From assembly GCA_016703605.1 (NCBI GenBank), contig JADJBU010000004.1, positions 1 through 64,000 of the forward strand: 64,000 nucleotides of DNA, read 5' to 3'. The notes under the pieces are model-generated. The model saw nothing but the letters and a program-made list of their open reading frames with translations. It did not search any database and was not told the DNA's origin. The DNA is from Candidatus Villigracilis adiacens. GTDB lineage: Bacteria; Chloroflexota; Anaerolineae; Anaerolineales; Villigracilaceae. The position numbers and the translations under genes were made by a program. This document shows positions 24,450 through 33,511 of the stretch, in pieces; position 1 is the first letter of the stretch; each line of letters opens with the position of its first letter.

Positions 24450-25226
24450 ATGAAACCCAAAACCATCCACACCCTCACCCGCTGGCTCTCGCTTGTTTCG
24501 CTGCTGCTTGCGATTCCGCTTTGGGCGCTGGTCGTTCGGGTAAGCGGACTTCCCAAATTCATCCTGCCCTCCCCCGCCGACGTGTGGACCCGCTTCCTCA
24601 AAGCGCTGACCGACGGCAGCCTGCTTTATCACACCGCCATCACCCTCTCGGAGGTCCTGTTGGGATTACTGGTCGGCGTCTGCTTCGCAACCATCGTCGG
24701 CTACGCTCTCGCCAAATCGCGGACGCTGGAGTCTGTGCTATCCCCGTATCTTGTCGCAAGCCAGGCGATACCCATTGTGGCGATTGCCCCGCTGCTCGTC
24801 ATCTGGCTCGGGGATGGGATTCTCTCGAAGGTCATCATCTGCGCGTTGATCGTTTTCTTCCCGGTGCTTGTCAATACGGTTGTCGGAGTCCGCGCGGTGT
24901 CGGCGGCGTTGTACGACCTGATGAATTCCCTCCGCGCCACCCGCTGGCAGATTCTGTGGAAATTGGAATTGCCCGCATCCCTGCCCGTCCTGCTCGGCGG
25001 ACTACGTATCGGCGCGACATTATCGGTCATCGGCGCCATCGTCGGCGAGTTGGTGGACGCGGAGGAGGGGCTTGGCTTTCTCCTGCAACTCGGCGATTTC
25101 CAGTATGACACGTCCATGGTGTTTGTGGCGGTCTTCATGCTGGTCTTTCTTGCATTGAGTTTGTACGGCGTGGTGACATTGTTGGAGAGAAAGTTTTTGA
25201 AGTGGCAACAACGTTCAAACGTTTAA
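24450..25226 (+). CDS. ribX: Flavin-precursor ABC transporter permease
   Basis: A 258-residue permease of the SsuC/TauC/ThiX type with about six transmembrane segments; PSPADVWTRFLKAL near residue 41 and the EAA-loop region SLRATRWQILWKLELPASLP near residues 155-175 that docks the ATPase. The FMN riboswitch upstream and the substrate-binding gene downstream match RibXY, a riboflavin importer described in Chloroflexota. No ATPase gene is adjacent, so it must use an ATPase encoded elsewhere. Specificity rests on the riboswitch and family context, not on residues. Confidence 0.85.
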   Translation: MKPKTIHTLTRWLSLVSLLLAIPLWALVVRVSGLPKFILPSPADVWTRFLKALTDGSLLYHTAITLSEVLLGLLVGVCFATIVGYALAKSRTLESVLSPYLVASQAIPIVAIAPLLVIWLGDGILSKVIICALIVFFPVLVNTVVGVRAVSAALYDLMNSLRATRWQILWKLELPASLPVLLGGLRIGATLSVIGAIVGELVDAEEGLGFLLQLGDFQYDTSMVFVAVFMLVFLALSLYGVVTLLERKFLKWQQRSNV

Positions 25227-25262
25227 ACGTTCGAACTTGAAAACATCTTAGGAGACACTGTA

Positions 25263-26240
25263 ATGAAGAAAGTAGTTTTACTCATGCTTGGGCTGGCAGT
25301 CAGCCTGATGGGGTGTATCAGCATAAGTGCCACGAATGAGGCGGGGGAAATTCGTCGCATCAAATTGCCGATGGGGTACATTCCCAACATCCAGTACGCG
25401 CCATTCTATGTCGCGGTGGAGAAGGGATATTTTGCCGAGGAGAATATCGAGATCGAGTTCGATTATTCGTTCGAGACCGATGGCGTGGCGTTGACCGGCG
25501 CGGGGGAAATTCCGTTTGCGGTGGCTTCGGGCGAGCAGGTGTTACTGGCGCGTTCGCAGGGACTGCCGGTGGTGTATGCGTTCGCGTGGTATCAGCAGTT
25601 TCCGATCTCGTTCATCATCGCGCCGGAGTTGGGCGTTGAGTCGCCGGAGGATTTGCGCGGAAAAAAGATCGCCCTGCCGGGTCTGTTCGGCGCGAATTAC
25701 ATCGGAGCCGAGGCGCTGTTGTTTTCGGCGGGCGTTGACCCGGCGGAAGTGGAGTTCGACCCGATCGGGTTCAACCAGGTCGAGGCGTATGCTTCGGGTC
25801 GCAGCGATATTGTGGTTGGCTATGCCGCCAACGAACCGATTGTGCTGCGTTCGCAAAATTTCAAACTGGACGAGATGCGGGTTGCCGATCATGTCAACCT
25901 GATCGCCAACGGCATTGTCACCAGCGAGATGACGATTGCGAATGAGCCGGAGTTGATCCGCGGCATGGCGCGCGCGCTGGCAAAGGGCATTGCGGATACG
26001 ATCGCGAACCCGGATGAAGCGTACGAGATCAGCCTGAAATTCGTGGAGGAACTCGAAGTCCAGGACAAGGCTGTGCAGATGCAGGTCTTGAATACTTCGA
26101 TTGAATTCTGGCAGGCGGAACGCATCGGCTTTTCGGACCCGCAGGCGTGGGAGAACATGAACGACCTGCTGGTGAAGATGGGGCAGATCCCCGAGCCGGT
26201 GGATTTGAGCAAGGCGTTCACGAACGAGTTCATTCCTTAA
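25263..26240 (+). CDS. ribY: Flavin-binding lipoprotein of the ABC importer (NMT1/THI5-like)
   Basis: A 325-residue exported lipoprotein: basic start, hydrophobic LLMLGLAVSLMGC with the lipobox Cys at 18, then an NMT1/THI5-like periplasmic-binding fold (LPMGYIPNIQYAPFYVAVEK, GYFAEENIEIEF, GVESPEDLRGKKIALPG). In this subfamily RibY captures riboflavin and hands it to RibX. It lies 36 bp after ribX with AGGAGACACTGTA before the ATG. Under control of the FMN riboswitch. A palindromic repeat starts right after the stop. Confidence 0.87.
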   Translation: MKKVVLLMLGLAVSLMGCISISATNEAGEIRRIKLPMGYIPNIQYAPFYVAVEKGYFAEENIEIEFDYSFETDGVALTGAGEIPFAVASGEQVLLARSQGLPVVYAFAWYQQFPISFIIAPELGVESPEDLRGKKIALPGLFGANYIGAEALLFSAGVDPAEVEFDPIGFNQVEAYASGRSDIVVGYAANEPIVLRSQNFKLDEMRVADHVNLIANGIVTSEMTIANEPELIRGMARALAKGIADTIANPDEAYEISLKFVEELEVQDKAVQMQVLNTSIEFWQAERIGFSDPQAWENMNDLLVKMGQIPEPVDLSKAFTNEFIP

Positions 26241-26392
26241 TGTCATTGCGAGGAGCGCTCTTGTTCGCTTGCCCTGATGCTTTTCAGGATCGCGACGAAG
26301 CAATCTTATGTTTCGAGGAGATTGCTTCGGGCGATCCTTCGACTGCGCTCGACGAACGCTCGCTTCGCTCAGGACGCGCTCCTCGCAATGAC
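26241..26392. repeat. 152-bp MITE-like palindrome after ribY
   Basis: Long inverted ends GTCATTGCGAGGAGCGC (26242-26258) and GCGCTCCTCGCAATGAC (26376-26392), inner parts CGACGAAGCAATC and GATTGCTTCGGGCGATC also inverted. Starts directly at the ribY stop and could act as its terminator hairpin. No gene inside. Confidence 0.8.
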
Positions 26393-26508
26393 GGAATAAT
26401 CATGAATCCCAAACCCTGACCCGGACAAGCCGGAAAAGATTTAACCACGGAGGGCACAGAGAAAACCTCTTGTTACTCTCCGTGAACTTATATGAAAATA
26501 GGGTACGG

Positions 26509-26576
26509 GCTCCAACGTCTCCCGACGTTGGAGCGAGAGTCGAACGTCAGGAGACGTTCGACTCCGTCCAGTCCTT
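26509..26576. repeat. Double-hairpin repeat (CCAACG...CGTTGG type)
   Basis: First hairpin CCAACGT-CTCCCG-ACGTTGG, second GTCGAACGTC-AGGA-GACGTTCGAC, then TCCG. Same layout at 42086-42141 and 44797-44854. It lies between ribY and proC; the rest of 26393-26605 shows no gene. Confidence 0.75.
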
Positions 26577-26605
26577 TTTTCATATCAAGTCCAATATCGG
26601 CAGTT

Positions 26606-27448
26606 TTATTTTTCCTCATCCACCTCAACATGCCCCGGCTTTTCCTTGCCCAACTCCAGCGACCGTTGATACGCCGCCCAAACTGCGCGGGAAATTGCCG
26701 TGCGGAAACCTGCCTTCTCCAGATAATACAATGCCTCAGCAGATGTCCCGCCCGGCGAGGTGACCTGGTTGCGCAGCGTAGCCGGGTGTCTCGCCGCACC
26801 CTGATAATATGAAGCCGAGCCTTTGATGGTTTGCAAAACGAGTTGCTCCGCAATGCGTCGCGGGAAGCCCATGTGGACGCCAGCGTCGATCAGCGCTTCG
26901 GTGAAGAGAAAAACATAGGCAGGACCCGAACCGGAGAGTGCCGTTGCCATGTCGAGATAGCTTTCATCTTCCACGAAAACTTCCTCGCCCAATGCGCCGA
27001 GGATGGCACGTGTCATTTCCTGCTGTTCGTCGGTCACTTCTTTGGATGAAGTCCAGACGGTGATTCCCTCTCCGATCTGCCCCGGCGTGTTCGGCATCGA
27101 GCGGACGATGGCTTTGTGTTTCAAGCCTGTGCTGATCTTCTTGAGAGTCGCACCCGCGATGATGGATAAAACAAGGGCATCGCTTCGGACTCCCTTCAGC
27201 CCCTTCATCACTTCGGTCAGCCGCTGTGGTTTGACGGAGAAAACGACCACGTCCGCGCCGTGGCTGGCGGCGGAATTATCGGTGGTGAATTTGATCCCAT
27301 ACTTTTTGGTCAGCTCTTCCCCGCGCGCTTCCCGCGGACCGGAGGCGATGATGTTCTTTGCGTCGGCAAGCTTCTGGCGTAACAACCCTGCGATCATGGC
27401 TTCCGCCATCACGCCGGGACCAATAAAAGCGATTTTTTTCTTAAGCAT
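26606..27448 (-). CDS. proC: Pyrroline-5-carboxylate reductase
   Basis: A 280-residue NADPH-dependent enzyme (EC 1.5.1.2), last step of proline synthesis. Rossmann start KKKIAFIGPGVMAEAMIAGL; conserved RSMPNTPGQIGEGITVW; the C-terminal family signature SPGGTSAEALYYLEKAGFRT, which lines the active site. ATG 27448 is preferred over the upstream 27460 codon because the glycine motif then starts at residue 8. The start overlaps the end of the DUF402 gene by 8 bp, so translation is probably coupled. Confidence 0.96.
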   Translation of the reverse strand: MLKKKIAFIGPGVMAEAMIAGLLRQKLADAKNIIASGPREARGEELTKKYGIKFTTDNSAASHGADVVVFSVKPQRLTEVMKGLKGVRSDALVLSIIAGATLKKISTGLKHKAIVRSMPNTPGQIGEGITVWTSSKEVTDEQQEMTRAILGALGEEVFVEDESYLDMATALSGSGPAYVFLFTEALIDAGVHMGFPRRIAEQLVLQTIKGSASYYQGAARHPATLRNQVTSPGGTSAEALYYLEKAGFRTAISRAVWAAYQRSLELGKEKPGHVEVDEEK

Positions 27449-27953
27449 GATTCTCTCCAAATACAGGGCAGGGTTTTGCGTTCCAGTTTTCAGCCAATGT
27501 TAGGGCTTCTTGTGCAACAGCATACATCTTCGCTTGAAATTCCCGCGAGTAGCCATATTTCAATACCGCTTCGGCAAATTCATCTTCATCTATAATCTCG
27601 GCGGGTTTGGGTGGATATTTCGAGATGTCCAACTCGTGGTCTTTGAATTTCAAAATACCATTTGTCCATTCCGGCGGCGAAGCCACGTTGATATAGATCT
27701 CCAGTAAATTCCCGTTCTTATCAAAGACTTCGATCAGGTTGTAAAATTTATCGAACCAGTAGTAGGCGCGCAGGTGATTTTCCAGGTGGAAATTCCCGCC
27801 ATCCGCATTGAAGACGGGCGACCCCGCCTGTCCGATGGTGACGATCAGATCATCCGCTGCCGACTCGACAACGGCGCTCCAATTTCGATAGGTTGCGCCG
27901 TCCGCTTTGCAGGCGTGAACCTGAATCATTTGTCCAATACTTGGGCTTTTCAT
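27441..27953 (-). CDS. DUF402 family protein
   Basis: A 170-residue protein of the DUF402 (FomD-like) family. NLIEVFDKNGNLLEIYINVA and the acidic stretch HELDISKYPPKPAEIIDEDE are typical; the conserved Asp/Glu residues bind metal. Characterised relatives hydrolyse nucleotide diphosphate-type or phosphonate-nucleotide bonds, so a nucleotide phosphatase role is possible. It overlaps proC, but no proline link is known. Confidence 0.8.
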   Translation of the reverse strand: MKSPSIGQMIQVHACKADGATYRNWSAVVESAADDLIVTIGQAGSPVFNADGGNFHLENHLRAYYWFDKFYNLIEVFDKNGNLLEIYINVASPPEWTNGILKFKDHELDISKYPPKPAEIIDEDEFAEAVLKYGYSREFQAKMYAVAQEALTLAENWNAKPCPVFGENHA

Positions 27954-27976
27954 GAAGCATGATTATACATACAAAA

Positions 27977-28009
27977 AGACCTCCGAAGTCTTTGAGACTT
28001 CGGAGGTCT
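27977..28009 (-). terminator. Terminator of dnaK formed by a 33-bp AGAC palindrome
   Basis: Perfect 15-bp arms AGACCTCCGAAGTCT and AGACTTCGGAGGTCT around a 3-nt loop. On the minus strand it is followed by TTTTTGTATG, so it ends the dnaK message. Same repeat type as in valS and the ribX leader. Confidence 0.85.
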
Positions 28010-28019
28010 GACGGTTGAT

Positions 28020-29897
28020 TTATTCTCTCACTTCGCCGTCAACCACATTCCCATCCGCGGCAGGACCGCCCTCGGGTTGGGGCTGCCCGCCCTGACCTTG
28101 CGCGTACATCTGCTGGCTGAGAGCGTGGAAGGTGTTCTGCAATTCCTCGGTCAACTTCTTGATGTGTTCGATGTCTTCGCCTTGCGCGGCTTGCTTCAAT
28201 TCATTGACCTTGGTCTCGATGGAAGCCTTCTCGGCAGATGGAACTTTATCACCGAGGTCGCGCAATGCCTTTTCGATCTGATATGTCATATTGTCCGCAT
28301 CGTTCTTGACCTGGATCGCTTCACGGCGCTTCTTGTCGGCAGCTTCGTTCAACTTGGATTCCTGCACCATGCGCTCGATGTCATTCTTATTCAGGTTGGT
28401 CGAGGCGGTGATGGTCACCTTCTGTTCCTTGCCGGTGGCTTTATCTTTCGCGGTCACATGCAGGATGCCGTTGGCGTCGATGTCGAAGGTCACTTCCACC
28501 TGTGGAACGCCGCGCGGTGCCGGTGGGATGCCATCGAGGCGGAAGCGTCCGAGCGACATGTTGTCACCCGCCATGGGGCGTTCGCCCTGCAACACATGAA
28601 TATCTACCGCGGTTTGATTATCCGCGGCGGTGGAATACACCTCGGTCTTGCGTACCGGGATGGTGGTGTTGCGTTCGATCATGACGGTCATCACACTGCC
28701 CATCGTTTCCACGCCCAAAGAGAGCGGGGTTACATCGAGCAATAAAATGTCTTTGACTTCGCCGCCGAGCACGCCGCCTTGAATGGCCGCGCCAATGGCA
28801 ACCACTTCATCGGGGTTCACACCTTTGTTCGGTTCCTTCTGGGTTAACTTGCGAACCAGGTCGGAAACCATTGGCATACGGGTCGAACCGCCGACAAGCA
28901 CAACTTCATCGAGTTTATCCGCAGTCAGACCGGCATCCTTCAACGCCGCTTCGAACGGGTGACGGCAGCGCTGGAGAAGGTCTTCGGTCATCTGCTCGAA
29001 TTTGGAGCGGCTGAGTTTCAACTGTAAATGTTTCGGTCCCGAAGCATCAGCGGTAACGTACGGCAGGTTGATCTCGGTTTCCATCACAGTGGAAAGCTCG
29101 ATCTTGGCCTTCTCCGCCGCCTCGCGCAGGCGCTGTAACGCCTGGCGGTCACTGCGCAGGTCAATGCCCTGATCCTTCTTGAATTCATCGGCAGCCCAAT
29201 TGGTGATGCTTTGATCCCAATCATCGCCGCCGAGATGGGTATCTCCATGGGTAGACTTTACTTCGATCACGCCTTCGCCCACTTCGAGAACAGATACGTC
29301 GAACGTACCGCCGCCGAGGTCGAAGACGAGAATGGTTTCATTTTTCTTTTTATCGAGTCCATATGCCAGCGCAGAAGCCGTTGGCTCGTTGATGATGCGC
29401 AGCACGTCCAAGCCTGCGATCTTGCCCGCATCCTTGGTGGCTTGACGCTGGCTGTCGTTGAAATACGCAGGGACGGTGATCACTGCCTGTGTGACAGACT
29501 CGCCGAGATACGCCTCAGCATCAGACTTTAGCTTGCCCAACACCATCGCGCTTATTTCCTGTGGTGAGTATTCCCTGCCATTGACGGGGATTTTGACGCG
29601 CACGTCGCCGGTGGGACCCTGCTCGACCTGATAGGAAACCATGCTGCGTTCAGATGCCGTCTCTTCGAAGTGGCGTCCGATGAAACGCTTGATCGAGTAG
29701 ATGGTGTTATCGGGGTTGACAACCGCCTGCCTTTTTGCGGTCTGCCCGACCATGCGCTCGCCGTTCTTGTTGAACGCCACAACCGACGGGCATAAACGTC
29801 CGCCTTCCGCAGTGGTGATGACGGTGGGGGAACCGCCTTCCATGACGGAGACGACGCTGTTGGTTGTGCCGAGATCAATGCCTATGATTTTGCCCAT
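28020..29897 (-). CDS. dnaK: Molecular chaperone DnaK (Hsp70)
   Basis: A 625-residue Hsp70. ATPase domain 1-380 with [13 protein letters not shown] (5-17), the hydrolysis region [20 protein letters not shown] and [12 protein letters not shown]; substrate domain with [12 protein letters not shown]; lid and a Gly/Gln/Pro-rich tail. ATG is preceded by AAGGAG. Neither grpE nor dnaJ is adjacent, unlike the common hrcA-grpE-dnaK-dnaJ order. The upstream region has no full CIRCE operator, so heat control may differ from the HrcA type. Confidence 0.98.
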   Translation of the reverse strand: MGKIIGIDLGTTNSVVSVMEGGSPTVITTAEGGRLCPSVVAFNKNGERMVGQTAKRQAVVNPDNTIYSIKRFIGRHFEETASERSMVSYQVEQGPTGDVRVKIPVNGREYSPQEISAMVLGKLKSDAEAYLGESVTQAVITVPAYFNDSQRQATKDAGKIAGLDVLRIINEPTASALAYGLDKKKNETILVFDLGGGTFDVSVLEVGEGVIEVKSTHGDTHLGGDDWDQSITNWAADEFKKDQGIDLRSDRQALQRLREAAEKAKIELSTVMETEINLPYVTADASGPKHLQLKLSRSKFEQMTEDLLQRCRHPFEAALKDAGLTADKLDEVVLVGGSTRMPMVSDLVRKLTQKEPNKGVNPDEVVAIGAAIQGGVLGGEVKDILLLDVTPLSLGVETMGSVMTVMIERNTTIPVRKTEVYSTAADNQTAVDIHVLQGERPMAGDNMSLGRFRLDGIPPAPRGVPQVEVTFDIDANGILHVTAKDKATGKEQKVTITASTNLNKNDIERMVQESKLNEAADKKRREAIQVKNDADNMTYQIEKALRDLGDKVPSAEKASIETKVNELKQAAQGEDIEHIKKLTEELQNTFHALSQQMYAQGQGGQPQPEGGPAADGNVVDGEVRE

Positions 29898-29988
29898 GTG
29901 ATTCTCCTTGCTGTAGTTTTCAATGACGACATCTTAAACGACGAGTGCAAGAATTCTGTTAACAGCGCATAATTTTTGAATAAACGCA

Positions 29989-30016
29989 CAACCGCTCCCT
30001 TCGGAGCGGTTGTCGG
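29989..30016 (-). terminator. Terminator of the lipoprotein gene at 30046
   Basis: Stem ACAACCGCTCC / GGAGCGGTTGT with a CTTC loop, between the lipoprotein stop and the dnaK start; on the minus strand followed by GCGTTTATTC, a modest T tract. Confidence 0.65.
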
Positions 30017-30045
30017 TTGTCTTGAACGGGTCTGTCAGGAACTTG

Positions 30046-30843
30046 TCACGGGTTGGCAATATCGAACGACTTGATGTTTACGATAATCGGCAAAACGTTC
30101 AACGAAGAGATATTGAAGCCCACCTGCCCGCTGGCGAGATTGTACGTTCGATCTGTGTACGATCTCAACTCGCTGCCGTTGATGTACATGGTGATGACAC
30201 TTCCTTCGCAGGTCATGCCGTATTCATTGGTTTCCTTGCCCTGTTTCAACGCCGTCGTTCCGCCATTATCCAGCGTATGATAGCCGTCATCGTAGGCATA
30301 CAAATACCAGACCCCGCCGCTTTCGACGCTGAACTCATACCAGCGGGCATTGTCGTAGTCCAGGCGGCAAACGAGGCTGACATTGTTGTTATTACGCCCA
30401 AGATTCTCCGCCACCATGGTGAGCTTTACGTCGCTGTAGGTTTTCGGTTCATACAGGTAATACAGGTAGAAGTCCAGGGCGCCGAGGTCTATGGTCAACC
30501 CGTCGCCTTCCTGGAAGATTTTCAGGTTCTTGTCGTCCTCGGAGCCGGGACCAAACGGAAAGTAATACCATTGATCGGCGTAGGTGTCGTCTTCAAATTC
30601 TTCCGTGAAGAATTCCTGCGCCACAGGGACGGGAATGTTGGTGGGCGCCGGCGTGCGTGTGGGCGCGGGGGGATTCGTCGGCGGTTGGGTTGGGGCGGGG
30701 ACGTTTGTTGCGGGCGGGTTTCCTTCACTGGGGGCGTCCGTTTCCGCGGCGGGCGGGGGCGATCCTCCTGACAAGGTGGCGCAAGCCAGGCTTGCCAGCA
30801 ATAGAATGCTCGAGAAAAACAGGATGTGTCTTTGGGGTTTCAT
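30046..30843 (-). CDS. Exported lipoprotein with a laminin G/concanavalin-like fold
   Basis: A 265-residue lipoprotein: signal with lipobox LASLAC (Cys near 22), a Pro/Thr-rich linker (about 28-72), then a beta-sandwich domain with FTEEFEDDTYADQWYYFPF and YEFSVESGGVWYLYAYDDGY, ending YNLASGQVGFNISSLN ... FDIANP. This order of strands matches DUF1080-like or LamG-like domains that bind carbohydrate or other ligands on the cell surface. The gene at 31049-31771 has the same layout and about the same length, so the two are paralogs on the same strand. Ligand unknown. Confidence 0.78.
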   Translation of the reverse strand: MKPQRHILFFSSILLLASLACATLSGGSPPPAAETDAPSEGNPPATNVPAPTQPPTNPPAPTRTPAPTNIPVPVAQEFFTEEFEDDTYADQWYYFPFGPGSEDDKNLKIFQEGDGLTIDLGALDFYLYYLYEPKTYSDVKLTMVAENLGRNNNNVSLVCRLDYDNARWYEFSVESGGVWYLYAYDDGYHTLDNGGTTALKQGKETNEYGMTCEGSVITMYINGSELRSYTDRTYNLASGQVGFNISSLNVLPIIVNIKSFDIANP

Positions 30844-31048
30844 TTTTTAATCCTCTCCATGTCACTTACTGTTGGGTGTTACGCCCGAAAAACCGGGTTT
30901 CGATTCTGCCGGGTCACTCATGAACGCCAGAATTCGAATTATGAACAGTGTATCAAAAACGGAAGCCCATTTCAACAGGCTGGCATCCCTTTAATTGATT
31001 TGCAATAATGCCTGTTTGGGACGCGGAAGACGGGTGGAAACGATGGGG

Positions 31049-31771
31049 TTATTTCTCTTCGATTTTTATCCATTCGAAGGCGGCGGTCATGGGCGCTTCG
31101 GCAAAGGAGGCGGCGGCGATTCCAATGTTACCTTCGGTCAACCCGTAGTTGGTCGCATCATAGCGGCGCAGCAGGGTGTTGTTGACGTAGAGTTCGAGCA
31201 TTTCGTCGTGGCAGAAGAAGCCGAGTTCCGCGCCGCGCAGCCCACTGAGCAGGCTGTTTGAGTCGGATATCATGGGAATGTATTTTACAACTCCCGGCGC
31301 GAGCCACTGACCGAGCAAAATGCCATACGTCCCGTCGCTGGCGGCGTTGAATTCGTACCAGCCGGTTTCTTCGGTGTAACGGCAGACCAGCCCCGCCGAG
31401 CCGCCGGGTTCAAGCGAGACAGCCGCGCGGACGAATACATTCGAATAGGTGTGGACGGTATGGATGCCGACGAGCCAGGTGTCGGGCGCGGATGCGGCGA
31501 TTTGTAATGCGCCGTTTTGAAATGAGGTTGCCGCAGGCTGCGCGCCGCCGATTTGGATGAAGACCCAATAAGGAGAGGCGACATTGAAATCTTCGGTGAA
31601 ATACAGGGGCGGCGGTTTGGGCGTGGCAGAGGCTTGGGGTGTTGGTTCCGCTTCGAGCGGGGGGAGAGGCGTTTGCGTGGGGGGAGATTCAACCGTCGGC
31701 GTGGATAAGGGCAGGTTGCAGGCAACGGTCAGGGTAAGACATCCAGCAAGAACAAGAAAGTGTTTTTTCAT
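31049..31771 (-). CDS. Exported lipoprotein, paralog of 30046-30843
   Basis: A 240-residue lipoprotein: lipobox LTVAC (Cys 18), Pro/Thr linker with TPTVESPPTQTPLPPLEAEP, then a beta-sandwich with YFTEDFNVASPYWVFIQIGG, a middle WYEFNAASDGTYGILLGQW and the ending GNIGIAAASFAEAPMTAAFE. Strand order is as in the neighbouring lipoprotein, but overall identity is low. Probably a surface protein. Separated from the other by 205 bp without a clear hairpin. Confidence 0.75.
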   Translation of the reverse strand: MKKHFLVLAGCLTLTVACNLPLSTPTVESPPTQTPLPPLEAEPTPQASATPKPPPLYFTEDFNVASPYWVFIQIGGAQPAATSFQNGALQIAASAPDTWLVGIHTVHTYSNVFVRAAVSLEPGGSAGLVCRYTEETGWYEFNAASDGTYGILLGQWLAPGVVKYIPMISDSNSLLSGLRGAELGFFCHDEMLELYVNNTLLRRYDATNYGLTEGNIGIAAASFAEAPMTAAFEWIKIEEK

Positions 31772-31792
31772 GGCGGTTGGTCGCGGTTAATG

Positions 31793-31823
31793 ATAATTGT
31801 CCAGCGGTGTGCTGGACAATTAT
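31793..31823. terminator. Perfect 13-bp hairpin after tmRNA
   Basis: ATAATTGTCCAGC / GCTGGACAATTAT around GGTGT. It starts two bases after the 3' end of tmRNA on the minus strand. No long U run, so it is either the ssrA terminator or a processing signal. Confidence 0.6.
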
Positions 31824-31825
31824 AA

Positions 31826-32205
31826 GGTGGAGATGGCGAGAATCGAACTCGCGTCCGAAAGATTCGACCCGCGGAACTCTACGAGCGTAGCCTGCCGTTA
31901 ATCGTCACCACAGACACCCCGGCGGGCTGGTAAGCCTGTGACCATCCGCTGGTCTTTCGCGTGTTTAGCGGAGTCACACGCGGCACACTACCATTGTTTC
32001 GCCCGGTCCGTCACCGGGTAGGGAACGGGGACGGCGGACGGGACGCCCGAGGGCGTCCACTGTTACGCTCTCACCTAGGCGGCGAGGGGCATAGCAGCGT
32101 AAGTGCGGTTGTTGGCACTTGAGGTTTTGCGCTGATTTTACGAGGTCGGCGCGCGCTCGGCTCGCATTCCGGAACCAGCCTCTCCCGTCGAAGCCTGTCA
32201 TCCCC
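31826..32205 (-). ncRNA. ssrA: Transfer-messenger RNA
   Basis: About 380 nt. The 5' end GGGGATGACAGGCTTCGACG and the 3' end GACGCGAGTTCGATTCTCGC plus CATCTCC pair as the tRNA-like acceptor and T arm (GGGGATG with CATCTCC). The tag frame runs from 32116 to 32075 and encodes ANNRTYAAMPLAA then TAG, a normal LAA ending recognised by ClpXP. The 3' end reads ACC then T, so the last A of CCA is added after transcription. A TATAAT (minus strand, 32249-32244) lies about 38 nt upstream, implying a short 5' leader that is trimmed. Confidence 0.96.
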
Positions 32206-32347
32206 ATGAAGGCGGCGTGGAGGAAAATTCCGTTGCCGGTTTCATTATAGCACGATGGCGGGCTGAAAGTTGTGACTTGTCCGTTATAATTGGGGCGGGA
32301 GGCGGCGTCTGATCCATTGACGCGTGATCCCAGTGGAAGAGGCTTCA

Positions 32348-33511
32348 ATGACAGAAAAAATACTGGTGATAGATGACGACCTGGATACTTTGCGCCTGGT
32401 GGGGCTGATGCTCCAACGGCAGAGTTATCAAGTGAGCGCCGCTTCGAACGGCTCGCAAGGGCTGACCAAGGCGTTCGAGGAAAGGCCTGATCTGATCCTG
32501 CTGGATGTGATGATGCCGGATATGGACGGTTATGAGGTGACGCGCCGTCTGCGCAAGAATCCGGCGACGGCTTCGATTCCGATCCTGATGTTTACCGCCA
32601 AGACCCAATTGGACGACAAGGTTACCGGGTTCGAGGTTGGGGCGGATGATTACCTGACCAAACCCACCCACCCCACGGAACTTCTATCGCATGTGAAGGC
32701 GTTGCTGGCGCGCGCCACGCCCAAGAGCGCGGAGGAAATGACGACGCTCACCCGGGAGAAGAACGGATACCTGATCGGCGTTATCTCCGCGCGCGCGGGG
32801 GTCGGCGTTTCGACCGTGGCGGTGAACCTTGGGGCGGCGATCCATGCGCAATCCAAATCGGATGTGATTGTGGCTGAGTTGACCCCGGGGTTGGGGACGA
32901 CCTGCCTGGATTTGGGTCTCCCGCCTCAAACAGGGTTGACCGATATTCTGGGCGGCGCCACGGCTGAGGCAACCCGCGAGAAGGTAGGCGCCTCTCTGGT
33001 GGAGCATAAATCGGGGGTCAAGGTGCTCGCCGCTTCGGAAAATCCGCGCGATGTGGACCTGGGGGCAAGGGTAGAAAATTTCACCGCGCTTGCTGCGCGC
33101 CTGGTTTCACTGGGGCGTTACGTGGTGCTGGACCTGGGGTCGGGGCTGCCTTCTTATTCGCAAAAATTGCTGGCGGTATGCGTCGAACGGGTCATTGTGA
33201 TGGAAGGGACCGCCAACTCCATCCGTCATACGAAAATGCTGCTGGATGATTTTCAATCGTTGAAGATGGATCCAAAAACGATCTCGATTGTTTTGAACAA
33301 CCGTCAACGCTCGGAGGCGCAGGTTCCCTGGAAGAAGGCGCAGGAGGAATTGGGGCATCCCATACTAACCGCGCTGACCCCGGTGCCGGAGTTGTTCCTC
33401 CAGGCTGCGCGTTTGCAAACCCCGGCCGTTGTGGCGCAGCCTTCGAACATGGTGGCGCAGCAGTTCATAAAAATTGCAGACGGAATTATAGAGCGCGAAA
33501 AGGCGCAATGA
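32348..33511 (+). CDS. REC domain fused to a MinD/CpaE-like ATPase domain
   Basis: A 387-residue protein. Residues 1-122 are a response-regulator receiver: acidic pair DD9-11, phosphorylatable Asp53 in LLDVMMPD, Lys105 in LTKP. Residues 140-380 are a MinD/CpaE-type domain as in pilus or localisation ATPases, but the deviant Walker A reads ARAGVGVST (148-156), lacking both the signature and the catalytic lysine; Walker A' YVVLDLGSGLP remains. It may therefore bind but not hydrolyse nucleotide, or act only as a scaffold. Its stop overlaps the sir2 start by 4 bp (ATGA). The open frame begins at 32324, but the ATG at 32348 gives the usual N terminus. Confidence 0.88.
   Translation: MTEKILVIDDDLDTLRLVGLMLQRQSYQVSAASNGSQGLTKAFEERPDLILLDVMMPDMDGYEVTRRLRKNPATASIPILMFTAKTQLDDKVTGFEVGADDYLTKPTHPTELLSHVKALLARATPKSAEEMTTLTREKNGYLIGVISARAGVGVSTVAVNLGAAIHAQSKSDVIVAELTPGLGTTCLDLGLPPQTGLTDILGGATAEATREKVGASLVEHKSGVKVLAASENPRDVDLGARVENFTALAARLVSLGRYVVLDLGSGLPSYSQKLLAVCVERVIVMEGTANSIRHTKMLLDDFQSLKMDPKTISIVLNNRQRSEAQVPWKKAQEELGHPILTALTPVPELFLQAARLQTPAVVAQPSNMVAQQFIKIADGIIEREKAQ

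Noticed and set aside
24350..25108. Long plus-strand ORF overlapping ribX in another frame
   Set aside because: Arg/His-rich shadow of the permease gene without family features.
29898..29990. CIRCE heat-shock operator before dnaK
   Set aside because: Only one half-like TTGCACTC is present; the inverted GAGTGCTAA partner is missing.
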